From the NCBI GenBank assembly GCA_903856295.1, contig CAIOBP010000025.1, positions 21,074-85,073 on the forward strand: a DNA stretch of 64,000 bases, written 5' to 3'. Source of the DNA: an uncultured Rhodospirillales bacterium. GTDB lineage: Bacteria > Pseudomonadota > Alphaproteobacteria > Azospirillales > Azospirillaceae. Position numbers and translations under genes: made by a program. Below are positions 54,775-64,000 of the stretch, in pieces (the stretch's first letter is position 1; every line of letters starts with the position of its first letter). Below the pieces are notes generated by a model, which did not search any database, was not told where the DNA came from, and saw only the letters and a list, made by a program, of their open reading frames with translations.

Positions 54775-55908
54775 TCAGGAGATCAGCCCCCGGAAAAACG
54801 CGACGACGTGCAAATGCACGAGATCGTTCCAGGTGGCGAACACCATCAGACTCAAGACCAGGGCCAGCCCGATTCGAAAGCCGTATTCCTGGGTCCGCTC
54901 ATCGAGCGGCCGCCCGAACAGCCCCTCGAAGCCGTAAAACAGCAGGTGCCCGCCATCGAGCAGAGGGATCGGGAACAGGTTGATCAGGCCCAGATTGATC
55001 GACAGCACGGCCAGGAACCATATCAGCGACACCAGACCGGTCTGAGCCACCTCTCCGGACATCTGGGCGATGCGCAACGGCCCGCCCAAATCCTCGGTCC
55101 CCCGAACCCCGGCGATCATCTGGCCGACCCCGGTCAGGGTCGAGCCCGTGAGGTCCCAGGTTTCGCGCAGCGCCTGCCAGACCGCGGTCGCCGGGTCCTG
55201 GCGGCGGTAGTCGAGCGCCGGGCGGGTGATGCCCAGCAGGCCGATGGTGTAACTGTTGCCGAACCGGTCGGTGACATTCGAGCTTTGCGGAATGGCGGTC
55301 AGGGTCAGGCGGCTGCCGGCGCGCTCGACGGTCACCGCCAGCTTCTGGCCGGGCGCCATGGAGACGATGGCCTTGACCTCCTCGAAGCGCTCGATGCTCC
55401 GGCCGTCGATGGCCACGATGATGTCGCCGGGCTTGAGCCCCGCCGCCTCGGCGGCGCTGCCGGGCCTGACCGCGCCGATGTCGGCCGGCGTGAAAGGCTG
55501 GCCGGCGGTCATGAACAGCAGCGCCAGCACGATCACCGCGAAGACGAAATTGGCCACCGGCCCGGCGGCGACGATGGCGGCACGCTGGCCCAGCGTTTTG
55601 TGGTGAAACGCCACCGCCTTTTCCTCGGGAGTCATCTCCCCAAGGCCGGTGCCGGGCGTGCTGGCGGCGTCGGCGTCGCCGAACATCTTCACATACCCGC
55701 CCAGCGGCAGCAGGCTGATCCGCCAGCGCGTGCCCGCGCGGTCGTTCCAGCCCCACAGCTCCGGCCCCATGCCGAAGGAAAACACCTCGATCTTGACGCC
55801 GCAACGCCGCGCCACCCAGTAGTGCCCCCACTCATGGACGAACACCAGAATGGTCAGCACAACCAGGAAAGGAACCGCGTAGTGCCAAAGGCCGTTGAGA
55901 ATTTCCAT
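54775..55908 (-). CDS. rseP: RseP-like site-2 intramembrane zinc metalloprotease
   Basis: 377 residues. The zinc motif HEWGH lies in FVHEWGHYWVARRCGVK in the first membrane helix and the second motif in LFPIPLLDGGHLLFY. One PDZ domain (GSAAEAAGLKPGDIIVAI) sits between. It cleaves anti-sigma factors and signal-peptide remnants in the inner membrane. ATG 55908; the longer frame upstream is antisense-shadow sequence. Between dxr and bamA. Confidence 0.95.
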   Translation of the reverse strand: MEILNGLWHYAVPFLVVLTILVFVHEWGHYWVARRCGVKIEVFSFGMGPELWGWNDRAGTRWRISLLPLGGYVKMFGDADAASTPGTGLGEMTPEEKAVAFHHKTLGQRAAIVAAGPVANFVFAVIVLALLFMTAGQPFTPADIGAVRPGSAAEAAGLKPGDIIVAIDGRSIERFEEVKAIVSMAPGQKLAVTVERAGSRLTLTAIPQSSNVTDRFGNSYTIGLLGITRPALDYRRQDPATAVWQALRETWDLTGSTLTGVGQMIAGVRGTEDLGGPLRIAQMSGEVAQTGLVSLIWFLAVLSINLGLINLFPIPLLDGGHLLFYGFEGLFGRPLDERTQEYGFRIGLALVLSLMVFATWNDLVHLHVVAFFRGLIS

Positions 55909-55972
55909 GGGGTCCGTCCGCAGTGCTGGTGCGGCCCGCCGGGCGCGCCACGAGAGCCCGATTATAGACCGA

Positions 55973-57160
55973 TCAGCCGCTCTTGCCAGCCCTCTCCACC
56001 ACCCCGAGCGCGAACACGCGCGCGGCGGCGTCGATGGCGCGGACGTCGGCGAGGTCGCGGGGAGCGTCGTGAGGCAGGGCAGTGAGCGTCGACTCGACCA
56101 CCCGCTCGATGTCGAGGAAACCGATGCGCCGGTTGAGGAAGGCGTCGACGGCGATCTCGTTGGCGGCGTTGAGCAGGGTCGGGGCGCCACCGCCGGCCTT
56201 GAGCGCGGCGCGGGCGAGGCGCAGCGCCGGGAAGCGCTCGGGATCGGGGGCGTGGAAGGTCAGGGAGGCCGAGGTCAGCAGGTCCAACCGCGCCGCCGGG
56301 GTGCGGATGCGCGCCGGCCAGCCGAGGGCATAGGCGATCGGGGTGCGCATGTCCGGCGTGCCGAGTTGGGCCAGCACCGAGCCGTCGACATATTCGACAA
56401 AGCTGTGGACCACCGACTGCGGATGCACCAGCACATCGATCTTGTGTTCGGGCATGTCGAAGAGGAAGGCGGCCTCGATGATCTCCAGCCCCTTGTTGAA
56501 CATGGTGGCGCTGTCGACCGAGATTTTCGCGCCCATGTCCCAGGTCGGATGGGCCACCGCCTGCTCGGGCGTCACCGTGGCCATCGCCGCGCGGTCCATG
56601 GTGCGGAACGGCCCGCCCGAGGCGGTGAGAATCAGCCGCTCGATGCCCTCGCGGCGCTCGAAATCGAAGCACTGGAAGATCGCCGAATGCTCGCTGTCCA
56701 CCGGCAGCAGGGTGGCGCCATGATCGCGCACCAGTTGCATCATCAGTGGCCCGGCGCAAACCAGGCATTCCTTGTTGGCGAAGGCGACGGTGGCGCCACG
56801 CCGCGCCGCCGCCAGGGTCGGCTCCATGCCGGCAGCGCCGACGATCGCCGACATCACCCAGTCGGCCGGCATCTCGGCGGCTTCGACCACCGCCGCCGCG
56901 CCGGCGGCGGCCTCGATGCCCGAGCCGGCCAGCGCGTCCTTGAGATCGCCATAAAGACTGTCCTCGGCGATCACGGCGCGCCGGGCGCCCAGCTGCCGGG
57001 CCTGTTCGGCCAGCGTCTTGACATTGCGCCGGGCGGTCAGCGCCTCGACCGCGTACAGCTCCGGCTCAAGAGCGATCAGGCCCACGGTGTTGGTCCCGAC
57101 CGAGCCGGTGGAACCGAGCACCGTCACCCGCCGCTTCGAAGCCTTCTCAGTCCTAGCCAC
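55973..57160 (-). CDS. dxr: 1-deoxy-D-xylulose-5-phosphate reductoisomerase
   Basis: Second enzyme of the MEP isoprenoid pathway. 395 residues. NADPH-binding VTVLGSTGSVGTN, LLPVDSEHSAIFQ and the active-site TASGGPFRTMD are present, along with KISVDSATMFNKGLE. GTG 57160 follows GGGGAG by six bases. It supplies isoprenoid precursor for the product of uppS, its near neighbour. Confidence 0.96.
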   Translation of the reverse strand: MARTEKASKRRVTVLGSTGSVGTNTVGLIALEPELYAVEALTARRNVKTLAEQARQLGARRAVIAEDSLYGDLKDALAGSGIEAAAGAAAVVEAAEMPADWVMSAIVGAAGMEPTLAAARRGATVAFANKECLVCAGPLMMQLVRDHGATLLPVDSEHSAIFQCFDFERREGIERLILTASGGPFRTMDRAAMATVTPEQAVAHPTWDMGAKISVDSATMFNKGLEIIEAAFLFDMPEHKIDVLVHPQSVVHSFVEYVDGSVLAQLGTPDMRTPIAYALGWPARIRTPAARLDLLTSASLTFHAPDPERFPALRLARAALKAGGGAPTLLNAANEIAVDAFLNRRIGFLDIERVVESTLTALPHDAPRDLADVRAIDAAARVFALGVVERAGKSG

Positions 57161-57189
57161 CGCTTGCTCCCCGCTCTTGCCTGTAAAGT

Positions 57190-58029
57190 TCACCACCAGC
57201 CCAGCTTCGCCCCGACCAGCCAGTGGAACAGCGCCAGCACCGGCGCCGCCGCCAGCAGACCGTCGATGCGGTCGAGCAAGCCGCCATGGCCGGGAATGAT
57301 GCCGCCGCTGTCCTTGACGTTGTAGCGGCGCTTGACCGCCGACTCGAACAGGTCGCCGCAATTGCTCATCACCGCCAGCAGGGTGGCCAGCAGCGCCGCG
57401 ATCAGCGGCGAATGGGCACCATAGCCGATGGCCACACCGGCCAGCGCCAGCGCGGCGGTGGCGAGACCGCCCCAGAAGCCGGCCCAGGTTTTGGCCGGGC
57501 TGATGCTGGGCGCGAGGCGCGGCCCGCCGATCGCCCGGCCGACCACGAACGCCCCGGTATCGTTGGCCCACACCGAGAGCAGCAGGAAACAAATCAGCGC
57601 CGTGCCGATCTGCGGCGCGTCGCGCAGCCAGATCAGGGCGACGCAGCTCAACCCGATATAGGGAATGCAGAAGGCCGACCACCAGCGGTCCTTGGGCCGC
57701 ACCGCGGTGGCGCCGGTTCCCGCCACCAGACCGGCGACCAGGGTCGCGACCATCGCCGCCGAGAGCGCCGTCGCCGGGCCGATCAGCAAATGCAGCGTCA
57801 CCACCAGGATAATCGCGGCGCAGGAGACGAAGAACGTTCGGTCGAGCACGCCGGGCACGATCATGCGCACCCACTCGCGCAGCGCCAGCAGCGCGGCAAC
57901 GACGACCATGGCCCGGAACGGCCAGCCGCCCAGATACACGACTCCCAGCACCAGGGGCCCGAGCACCAGTGCAGACAGCGCGCGGGCGCGCAGGTTGCTT
58001 TTTCTATCTTTTTCCAACCGATGCGCCAT
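57190..58029 (-). CDS. cdsA: Phosphatidate cytidylyltransferase
   Basis: Makes CDP-diacylglycerol for phospholipids. 279 residues from ATG 58029. Multiple membrane helices and the family signature AVKRRYNVKDSGGIIPGHGG followed by LLDRIDG near the C-terminus. It overlaps the uppS end by 26 bases. An in-frame start 16 codons upstream is possible. Confidence 0.95.
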   Translation of the reverse strand: MAHRLEKDRKSNLRARALSALVLGPLVLGVVYLGGWPFRAMVVVAALLALREWVRMIVPGVLDRTFFVSCAAIILVVTLHLLIGPATALSAAMVATLVAGLVAGTGATAVRPKDRWWSAFCIPYIGLSCVALIWLRDAPQIGTALICFLLLSVWANDTGAFVVGRAIGGPRLAPSISPAKTWAGFWGGLATAALALAGVAIGYGAHSPLIAALLATLLAVMSNCGDLFESAVKRRYNVKDSGGIIPGHGGLLDRIDGLLAAAPVLALFHWLVGAKLGWW

Positions 58030-58741
58030 ACCGGCGTTCCCGCCGGTTATACTCTTTGATCGCGTCCTCGAGATCATGCCGGGTGAAATCGGGCCAAAGA
58101 GTGTCGATGAAAACCAATTCGGCGTAAGCCGACTGCCAGAGCAGGAAATTGCTGAGCCGCTGTTCGCCGCTGGTCCGGATCACGAGGTCCGGATCGGGCA
58201 GGCCTGCGGTGAACAGGGATGCCGAAACCAGCCCTTCGTCGATCTCTCCGGGCTTGAGGTTACCCTCCGCCACCCGGACGGCCAGCCGGCGTACGGTCTG
58301 GACGATCTCCTGGCGCGAACCGTAACTGAGGGCGAGGATCAAGGTCAACGTCGAGTTGCTTGCGGTGGTGGTTTCGCCGGTGTCGATCAGCTGATTTATG
58401 TCGGACGACAGCCGCCCCCGGTCGCCGATCACCCGCAGCCGCACCCCCTGCTTGTGCAGTTCGGCGATTTCGCTGCGCAGATAGTAGCGCAGCAGCGACA
58501 TCAGGTCGGAGACCTCGCTGTCGGGACGCGCCCAGTTTTCCGAGGAAAAGCTAAAGAGGGTGATGGTGCCGACGCCCAGGTCGATCGCGGCCTCGACCGT
58601 CCGCCGCACCGCCTCGGCGCCCTTGCGGTGGCCGGCGATTCGGGGCAAGCCGCGCGCCTTGGCCCAGCGCCCGTTGCCATCCATGATGATGGCGACGTGG
58701 GCCGGCGTGCTCTGCCCGTTGCTGTCACCCCCGGTCGGCAT
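58004..58741 (-). CDS. uppS: Isoprenyl transferase (undecaprenyl diphosphate synthase)
   Basis: 245 residues. AIIMDGNGRWAKARGL carries the catalytic Asp and pyrophosphate-binding residues, FSSENWARP the substrate site, and DLVIRTSGEQRLSNFLLWQ the C-terminal signature. It makes the lipid carrier for peptidoglycan and other glycans. It starts four bases after the frr stop. Confidence 0.96.
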   Translation of the reverse strand: MPTGGDSNGQSTPAHVAIIMDGNGRWAKARGLPRIAGHRKGAEAVRRTVEAAIDLGVGTITLFSFSSENWARPDSEVSDLMSLLRYYLRSEIAELHKQGVRLRVIGDRGRLSSDINQLIDTGETTTASNSTLTLILALSYGSRQEIVQTVRRLAVRVAEGNLKPGEIDEGLVSASLFTAGLPDPDLVIRTSGEQRLSNFLLWQSAYAELVFIDTLWPDFTRHDLEDAIKEYNRRERRYGASVGKR

Positions 58742-58745
58742 CGGC

Positions 58746-59303
58746 TCAGACCTGCATGATTTCCTTTTCCTTGGCCGCCAGCGCCTCATCGATCTTCTTG
58801 ATATGGGCGTCGGTCGCGGCCTGGATCTTCTCGGCTTTCGCCTTGTGCTCGTCTTCGCTGATATCGCCGGCCTTTTCCGCCTTCTTGAGGGCGTCCATGC
58901 CGTCGCGCCGGACGTTGCGCACCGCCACCTTGGCCGCCTCGGCGTATTTGTGCGCGACCTTGGACAGTTCCTTGCGCCGCTCCTGGCTGAGATCGGGCAC
59001 CGGAATCCGGATGGTCTGACCTTCGGTCTGGGGGTTCAGGCCCAGGCCGGACTCGCGAATCGCCTTCTCGGTCGCCTTGACCATGCCGCGATCCCAAACC
59101 TGGACCGTGATCAGGCGCGGTTCGGGCACGCCGATGGTGCCGACCTGATTGAGCGGCAGATGGCTGCCATAGGCGTCGACATTGATCGGCTCCAGCAGGC
59201 TGGCCGAAGCACGGCCGGTGCGCAGGCCGGCGAATTCCTTGCGCAGGGACTCAAGCGCGCCGTCCATACGGCGGTTGACGTCGGAAACCTCGGAGTCTGC
59301 CAC
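58746..59303 (-). CDS. frr: Ribosome-recycling factor
   Basis: 185 residues, normal length. [21 protein letters not shown] and the C-terminal helices ([20 protein letters not shown]) are typical. It releases ribosomes from mRNA with EF-G. The start is GTG 59303, one base after the pyrH stop. Confidence 0.97.
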   Translation of the reverse strand: MADSEVSDVNRRMDGALESLRKEFAGLRTGRASASLLEPINVDAYGSHLPLNQVGTIGVPEPRLITVQVWDRGMVKATEKAIRESGLGLNPQTEGQTIRIPVPDLSQERRKELSKVAHKYAEAAKVAVRNVRRDGMDALKKAEKAGDISEDEHKAKAEKIQAATDAHIKKIDEALAAKEKEIMQV

Positions 59304-59304
59304 C

Positions 59305-60057
59305 TTACCCCTCTTCCGTGATGATGGTGTAGTGTCCGCGCCCCGCCACCACCTCGGCGAACGCGCCGGGAGCGTGGATGGAGAAGACCAATATGGGAAT
59401 CCGGTTGTCGCGCGCGAGGGAAATCGCCGAAGCGTCCATCACCCGCAGGTCCTTGGCCAGGACCTCCTGGTAGCGCAGACGCTCGTAGCGCGCGGCATCC
59501 TTCACCTTCTTGGGATCGGCGGTGTAGACGCCGTCGACCTGGGTGCCTTTCAGCAGGGCGTCGCAGCCCATTTCCGAGGCCCGCAGCGCCGCCGCCGTGT
59601 CGGTGGTGAAGAACGGATTGCCGGTGCCGGCGGCGAAGATCACCACCCGGCCCTTTTCCATGTGCCGGATCGCCCGGCGGCGAATGTAGGGTTCGCAGAC
59701 CGTGGCCATCGGGATCGCCGATTGCACGCGGGTCTGCACCCCGATTCGCTCCAGCGCGCTCTGCATCGCGAGCGCGTTGATCACGGTGGCCAGCATGCCC
59801 ATGTAGTCGGCCGAAGACCGCTCCATGCCCCCGGCCGCGCCCGAGACGCCCCGGAAGATGTTGCCGCCGCCGATCACCAGACACACCTGGGCACCGGTTT
59901 CCCGCACCGCTTTGACTTCGGCGGCGATCCGGGTGACGGTCTCGGACTCGAGCCCGTACTCGCCCTGCCCCATCAGCGCTTCGCCCGAAATCTTGAGCAG
60001 AACACGCCGGTAGCGCGGACCCGAGTCGCCGTCGCCCTTGGTCAGCCGGATCACCAT
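59305..60057 (-). CDS. pyrH: Uridylate kinase
   Basis: 250 residues, amino-acid-kinase fold. [21 protein letters not shown] and [17 protein letters not shown] are the hallmark segments for UMP kinase. It makes UDP for pyrimidine nucleotides. ATG 60057 has GGGGGA upstream; the frame extends 14 codons further but without support. Confidence 0.96.
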   Translation of the reverse strand: MVIRLTKGDGDSGPRYRRVLLKISGEALMGQGEYGLESETVTRIAAEVKAVRETGAQVCLVIGGGNIFRGVSGAAGGMERSSADYMGMLATVINALAMQSALERIGVQTRVQSAIPMATVCEPYIRRRAIRHMEKGRVVIFAAGTGNPFFTTDTAAALRASEMGCDALLKGTQVDGVYTADPKKVKDAARYERLRYQEVLAKDLRVMDASAISLARDNRIPILVFSIHAPGAFAEVVAGRGHYTIITEEG

Positions 60058-60073
60058 CGCGTCATTCCCCCGT

Positions 60074-61018
60074 TCAGCCGCCAGCCGCCGGCTTGACACC
60101 CGCCGCCGCCGCGACTTCGGCCGCGAAGTCGCCCTGCTCCTTCTCGATGCCCTCGCCGAGAGCGAAGCGCGCGAAGCCCGCGACCGTCACCGGCGCGCCC
60201 ACGGTCTTGGCGGCGTTCTCGATCACCTTGGTGATCTTGGTTTCGCCATCGATGACGTAGGTCTGCTCGGTCAGCACCACTTCCTCGTAGTACTTGCGCA
60301 GGCCGCCCTCGACCATCTTGGCGATGATCGCTTCCGGCTTGCCGCTGGTCCGGGCCTTGTCGGCCAGGATGGCGCGCTCGCGGTCGACCTTGGCCGGGTC
60401 GAGTTCGGCGACGCTCACCGCCTCGGGACGGGCGGCGGCGATGTGCATGGCCAGCTGCTTGCCGAGATCGGCCAGCTTGCCCTGATCACCCGTCGATTCG
60501 AGGGCGACCAGCACGCCGATCTTGCCCAGGCCGGGGGCCAGCGAGGTGTGGATGTAGCTGGAGACCACGCCCGCCGACACCGACAGCCGGACCGAACGGC
60601 GCAGGTTCATGTTCTCGCCGATGGTGGCGATCAGGGTGGTGATCTGGTGGCTGACGTCGACGCCGGCATCGGGCCAGGTCGCCTTGCGCAACTCTTCGAC
60701 GTCACCGCTGCCGGCCAGCGCCAGGGTGGCGAGGGTGCGCGCCGCGTCCTGAAACTTGTCGTTGCGGGCGACGAAGTCGGTTTCGGCGTTCAGCTCGATC
60801 ACGGCGGCGGCGTTGGGGCCGGTCGCGACCGCGACCAGACCCTCGGAGGCGACCCGGCTGGCCTTGCGCGCGGCGGCGGCGAGGCCCTTCTTGCGCAGCC
60901 AGTCGACCGCCGCCTCGATGTCGCCGCCGTTTTCCACCAGCGCCTTTTTGCAGTCCATCATGCCCGCGCCGGTCTTCTCGCGCAGGTCCTTGACCAGGGA
61001 AGCTGTGATTTCAGCCAT
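60074..61018 (-). CDS. tsf: Elongation factor Ts
   Basis: 314 residues. The N-terminal [20 protein letters not shown] and the TDFVARN segment in [14 protein letters not shown], which contacts EF-Tu, are intact. It recycles EF-Tu. Forty bases follow rpsB, the standard arrangement. Confidence 0.97.
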   Translation of the reverse strand: MAEITASLVKDLREKTGAGMMDCKKALVENGGDIEAAVDWLRKKGLAAAARKASRVASEGLVAVATGPNAAAVIELNAETDFVARNDKFQDAARTLATLALAGSGDVEELRKATWPDAGVDVSHQITTLIATIGENMNLRRSVRLSVSAGVVSSYIHTSLAPGLGKIGVLVALESTGDQGKLADLGKQLAMHIAAARPEAVSVAELDPAKVDRERAILADKARTSGKPEAIIAKMVEGGLRKYYEEVVLTEQTYVIDGETKITKVIENAAKTVGAPVTVAGFARFALGEGIEKEQGDFAAEVAAAAGVKPAAGG

Positions 61019-61058
61019 AAGCTTTTATCTCATCCAATCGGTTGGAACTGGGGGCGGC

Positions 61059-61838
61059 TCAGGCCGCGCTCCCCGCCGCTTCGTCGCTCTCGACCACCAC
61101 TTCGGCCGGCGCCTCGGTGCGGGCGCCGACATCGATGCCGGCGGCGGTCATCTCGGCCTGCAAGCCGTCGAGCACCGAGCCCGAGAGCAGTTCGCAGTAC
61201 AGATCGATGGCGCGCAGCGCGTCGTCATTGCCGGGAATCGGGAAGGCCACGCCGTCGGGATCGGAGTTGCTGTCGATCACCGCGACCACCGGAATGCCCA
61301 GCTTGTTGGCTTCCTTGACCGCGATCGATTCCTTGTTGGTGTCGATGATCACCAGGATGTCGGGCAGGCCGCCCATTTCCTTGATGCCGCCCAGCGCCCG
61401 CTCGAGCTTGTCGCGCTCGCGGGTCAGCTGGAGGGTTTCCTTCTTGGTCAGGCCGGTGGTGCCTTCGACCAGCCGCTCTTCCATCTCGCGCAGGCGCTTG
61501 ATCGACTGGGAAATGGTCTTCCAGTTGGTCAGCATGCCGCCGAGCCAGCGGTGATTGACGTAATACTGGCCGCAGCGGCTCGCCGCCTCGGCGATGCGCT
61601 CCTGGGCCTGACGCTTGGTGCCGACGAACAGCACCCGGCCGCCGCCGGCGACGACGTCGCGCACCGCGGTCATGGCGCGGTGCAGCATGGGCACCGACTG
61701 CTCAAGATCGATGATGTGCACGCCGTTGCGCACGCCGAACAGATACTGCTGCATCTTCGGGTTGCGACGACGGGTGTGGTGACCGAAGTGAACGCCCGCT
61801 TCGAGCAGGCGGCGCATGGTGAAAACGGGGAGAGCCAT
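61059..61838 (-). CDS. rpsB: 30S ribosomal protein S2
   Basis: 259 residues. [28 protein letters not shown] and [14 protein letters not shown] are canonical. ATG 61838 is the family start; the long upstream open frame is spurious. It opens the rpsB-tsf-pyrH-frr... cluster. The 260 bases upstream, shared with divergent mlaA, contain a GC-rich palindromic leader (GTTCCGTTCGCCCGAACGGGA on the coding strand) that might be the S2 autoregulatory site. Confidence 0.97.
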   Translation of the reverse strand: MALPVFTMRRLLEAGVHFGHHTRRRNPKMQQYLFGVRNGVHIIDLEQSVPMLHRAMTAVRDVVAGGGRVLFVGTKRQAQERIAEAASRCGQYYVNHRWLGGMLTNWKTISQSIKRLREMEERLVEGTTGLTKKETLQLTRERDKLERALGGIKEMGGLPDILVIIDTNKESIAVKEANKLGIPVVAVIDSNSDPDGVAFPIPGNDDALRAIDLYCELLSGSVLDGLQAEMTAAGIDVGARTEAPAEVVVESDEAAGSAA

Positions 61839-62099
61839 GATCTGCTTCTTTCCGGTTGATCCGCCGCAGGCACGTCCCGTTCGGGCGAACGGAACACCGG
61901 AGCGGGCCGTACTAACGGTCCGCAAGCCCGCGTGAGGGGTTGACGATGGCGCCTTGATAGACCGCCGCCACCGTTTTGGCAACAGTTCTGCTTGGAGAGG
62001 GCCGACAGCGCCACCGAATCGGCATGGCCGGCCGAACGCGCCTATGGTAGTTTCCCCGGGCCGCATCGCCGCCCCCAAGAGCTGGACCAGGAGCTGGAT

Positions 62100-62855
62100 A
62101 TGAGTTTTCGCACCGCCGCGCTCGCCTTCACCGCGCTGGTCCCCTTGCTGACGGCGTCCCCGGAGGGCGCGGGCGCCCAGACTCCGCCGGCGGTCAAATC
62201 CGAGATCGCCACGCCGCCCGACCTGTTCGAGCCGTTCAACCGCGCGATGTTCGGGGTCAACGCGACGGTGGTCGACTATCTGGTCGAACCGACGGCCAAG
62301 GTGCTGGGCGCGGTGACCCCGGATTTCGTCCGCCGCATCGGCGGCAACCTCTATGAGAACATCAGCGAGCCGGAGTTCGTGTTCACCAATCTGCTGGCCG
62401 GACATCCGGGCGACGCCCTGGTTTCGGTCGGGCGTTTCGCGGTCAACAGCACGATCGGCATCGTCGGCATGTTCGACGCCGCGACCCCGCTGGGGCTGGA
62501 GCGCCGGACCACCGAGGTCAGCGAGGCGATGTGCAAGGTCGGCATCGCGCCGGGACCCTACCTGATCCTGCCGCTGATCGGCCCGACCAACGTCTTCAGC
62601 GGCGGCATCCTGGGCGCCGTGCTGGCGGCGGAATGGTACGCGCTCAGTCTGGTGTCGACGGCCCTGGCGGCCGGCGACGCGGTGTTCGACATCAGCGTCT
62701 CGGTGGCCAGCCTGCGCCACGTGCGGGATATTCCGGGCAGCCCGAACACCGACCACTACGCGGTGCAGCAGAAGGAATTCTGGGACTACGTCAAGGCCGG
62801 CTGCGCGCCGGCCCCGGGCACGACCACGGTGCCGGCCGGCGGCGTCAAGAGCTGA
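62100..62855 (+). CDS. mlaA: MlaA/VacJ-family outer-membrane lipid transport protein
   Basis: 251 residues. The conserved core [14 protein letters not shown] and the [15 protein letters not shown] and [13 protein letters not shown] segments identify MlaA, which removes phospholipids from the outer leaflet. There is a signal peptide (residues 1 to about 26) but no lipobox cysteine, so it does not look lipidated as the E. coli protein is. ATG 62100 with CAGGAG upstream. The mlaBCDEF partners are not here. Confidence 0.92.
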   Translation: MSFRTAALAFTALVPLLTASPEGAGAQTPPAVKSEIATPPDLFEPFNRAMFGVNATVVDYLVEPTAKVLGAVTPDFVRRIGGNLYENISEPEFVFTNLLAGHPGDALVSVGRFAVNSTIGIVGMFDAATPLGLERRTTEVSEAMCKVGIAPGPYLILPLIGPTNVFSGGILGAVLAAEWYALSLVSTALAAGDAVFDISVSVASLRHVRDIPGSPNTDHYAVQQKEFWDYVKAGCAPAPGTTTVPAGGVKS

Positions 62856-62877
62856 GCGGGGTCAAGAGTTGAGCGGG
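62844..62877. repeat. 17-bp tandem repeat at the mlaA / hemerythrin 3' junction
   Basis: GTCAAGAGCTGAGCGGG and GTCAAGAGTTGAGCGGG are adjacent, followed by a partial third copy (GTCAGGAACTGACGGG). The first copy includes the mlaA stop and the third runs into the convergent hemerythrin gene. Confidence 0.8.
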
Positions 62878-62878
62878 G

Positions 62879-63295
62879 TCAGGAACTGACGGGCCTGACG
62901 CCCGCCTCGGCGAGAAAAGCGGCGAAGCGGGCATCGGCGCCCCTGAGGTGCGCGGCGAACCAGTCGTCGAGAAACTCGACGGTGGCCAGCCGCACCGGCC
63001 CGCCATCGCGCTCGATGGTCGCGATCAGCCCCTGCAATTCGTCGAGCAGTATTTTGTGCTCGCCAAGGTGCACGGTGAGTTCGGGATAGTCGTGTGTGGC
63101 CATCAGGCCCTTTTCATGACCGAAATGAGCGGCCGAGAACATCAGCAGCTCGCGGGTGGCGGCGGCGACCGCGCTCTTGCCGTAATCCTCGTTGACGCTC
63201 AGGTAGAGTTTGTTGATCAGCGCCGCCATCACCCGATGGTCGTCGTCCAGATGCTCGTGGCTGAGATGCAGGCTGTCGTTCCATTCGATGGCCAT
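62879..63295 (-). CDS. Bacteriohemerythrin
   Basis: 138 residues. The opening MAIEWNDSLHLSHEHLDDDH and ligands in HFGHEKGLM, VHLGEHKILL and HLRGADARF match the di-iron oxygen-binding family. It is convergent with mlaA and divergent from acnB. It is related to the hemerythrin at 44632 but not a close copy. Confidence 0.92.
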   Translation of the reverse strand: MAIEWNDSLHLSHEHLDDDHRVMAALINKLYLSVNEDYGKSAVAAATRELLMFSAAHFGHEKGLMATHDYPELTVHLGEHKILLDELQGLIATIERDGGPVRLATVEFLDDWFAAHLRGADARFAAFLAEAGVRPVSS

Positions 63296-63460
63296 CGCCG
63301 GGCTCCGGTCAGGACGTTGTCGCAGGCGACCATAGTACGCATGACCGGAAGTTTCCAGACATGCCGCACGCTCCCTCTCGTGGCCGCCGGCCCGGCCTGA
63401 ACCGGCCCGGCCTGAAGCGGTGCGAGCACATGGTTTTCGCAAAACGCATTGGTCGCGCTC

Positions 63461-63489
63461 TTGCCGCTCGGAAGGCTTGTCTATATAAG
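63461..63489 (+). promoter_or_regulatory. Putative sigma-70 promoter for acnB
   Basis: TTGCCG (63461-63466), a 17-base spacer and TATAAG (63484-63489) lie 110 bases before the acnB start in a 300-base intergenic region that otherwise holds no gene. Confidence 0.45.
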
Positions 63490-63599
63490 ATGATTCCAAT
63501 TCAGGCGCCCCCGGAGATCGTATCGTATCCGGCTGTGGGGGTGCCGAGGCGCCCGCCCGCCGCTTACCCTGCCCCCCCGTTAGATGAGAGGATCACGCC

Positions 63600-64000
63600 G
63601 TGCTTGAAGCCTACCGCCAGCATGTCGCTGAGCGTGCCGCGCTCGGAATTCCGCCCCTGCCGCTGACCGCCAAGCAGACCGAGGAATTGATCGGTCTGCT
63701 GGCGACCCCGCCCAAGGGCGAGGAGCAGGTGCTGGTCGACCTCATCACCTATCGCGTCCCGGCCGGCGTCGACGATGCCGCCAAGGTCAAGGCCGGCTTC
63801 CTGGCCGCCGTGGCCAAGGGCCTCGAGTCTTCGCCGCTGATCTCCAAGGTCAAGGCCACCGAGCTGCTGGGCACCATGCTCGGCGGCTTCAACATCAAGC
63901 CGCTGATCGACCTGCTGGCCTGTCCGGAGTGTGGCGCCGCCGCCGCCGCCGGGCTCAAGGGCACGCTGCTGATGTTCGTCTTCTTCCATGATGTCAAGGA
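63600..64000 (+). CDS. acnB: Aconitate hydratase B, N-terminus (cut by window edge)
   Basis: TCA-cycle citrate/isocitrate isomerase; only the first 133 residues are present. GTG 63600 gives LEAYRQHVAERAALGIPPLP, the typical AcnB opening, followed by the HEAT-like domain (VKATELLGTMLGGFNIKPLI). GAGAGG lies eight bases upstream. Family members are about 860-870 residues, so most of the gene lies beyond the window. Confidence 0.94.
   Translation, partial: MLEAYRQHVAERAALGIPPLPLTAKQTEELIGLLATPPKGEEQVLVDLITYRVPAGVDDAAKVKAGFLAAVAKGLESSPLISKVKATELLGTMLGGFNIKPLIDLLACPECGAAAAAGLKGTLLMFVFFHDVK

Noticed and set aside
61839..62099. A firm rpsB leader RNA call
   Set aside because: A GC-rich palindrome is visible, but I could not match it to a specific S2 leader consensus, so it is only mentioned with rpsB.

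Overview
This window is GC-rich, gene-dense DNA from an alphaproteobacterium, most likely Rhodospirillales (Rhodospirillum/Magnetospirillum-like). The evidence is the ribosomal/lipid A gene order from rpsB to lpxB, an alphaproteobacterial SAM-II riboswitch before metZ, a PPi-type phosphofructokinase, two bacteriohemerythrins, several chemoreceptors and an orphan nif-associated small gene. This placement is inferred from gene content; no database search was run. I see no rRNA, tRNA, CRISPR array, prophage or IS transposase.

Layout. 1-3777: two chemoreceptor genes on the minus strand that share an upstream sequence module. 3980-6422: pepA and holC with a 98-residue 'mini-chemoreceptor' between them. 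6505-17186: signalling region with a REC-first histidine kinase, a lipoprotein, a pentapeptide-repeat protein and four consecutive sensor kinases, two of which carry paralogous PAS-PAS sensor halves. 17199-21584 (minus): argD-argF-hslO-gorA. 21952-27828 (plus): aminotransferase, CheY-like protein, tandem repeat, small membrane protein plus CgeB-like glycosyltransferase, SAM-II riboswitch/metZ, and cca. 27997-31881 (minus): a REC-kinase translationally coupled to an orphan Eco57I/TaqI-type DNA methyltransferase, then tag. 32079-43623 (plus): addA, an Ala-rich repeat protein, a degenerate hscB followed directly by ferredoxin, pfp, a nif-type Rop-like protein, thrC, an M16 peptidase, rimJ-like, a secreted protein and paaI.

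43694-48154 (minus): small zinc protein, Ala-rich helical protein, bacteriohemerythrin, a zinc-ribbon Ser/Thr kinase and gloA. 48151-61838 (minus): the envelope and translation cluster rpsB-tsf-pyrH-frr-uppS-cdsA-dxr-rseP-bamA-skp-fabZ-lpxA-lpxI/lpxB. It differs from the usual order: lpxD is missing between skp and fabZ, and lpxI and lpxB form one open frame joined by a dispersed palindromic repeat. 62100-64000: mlaA, a second bacteriohemerythrin and the start of acnB, cut by the window edge.

Dispersed repeats are a recurrent theme. Two inverted copies of a 118-bp double-hairpin element (6505-6622, 38726-38843) lie next to genes, and one supplies the pfp stop codon. Three copies of a CCAAAGGCC palindrome family occur (5904, 43630, 49335), the last inside the lpxI/lpxB frame. 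The most interesting observations are the repeat-joined LpxI-LpxB, the HscB that lacks its HPD motif together with absence of hscA from the locus, the mini-chemoreceptor, the kinase-methyltransferase pair and the pentapeptide/kinase cluster.
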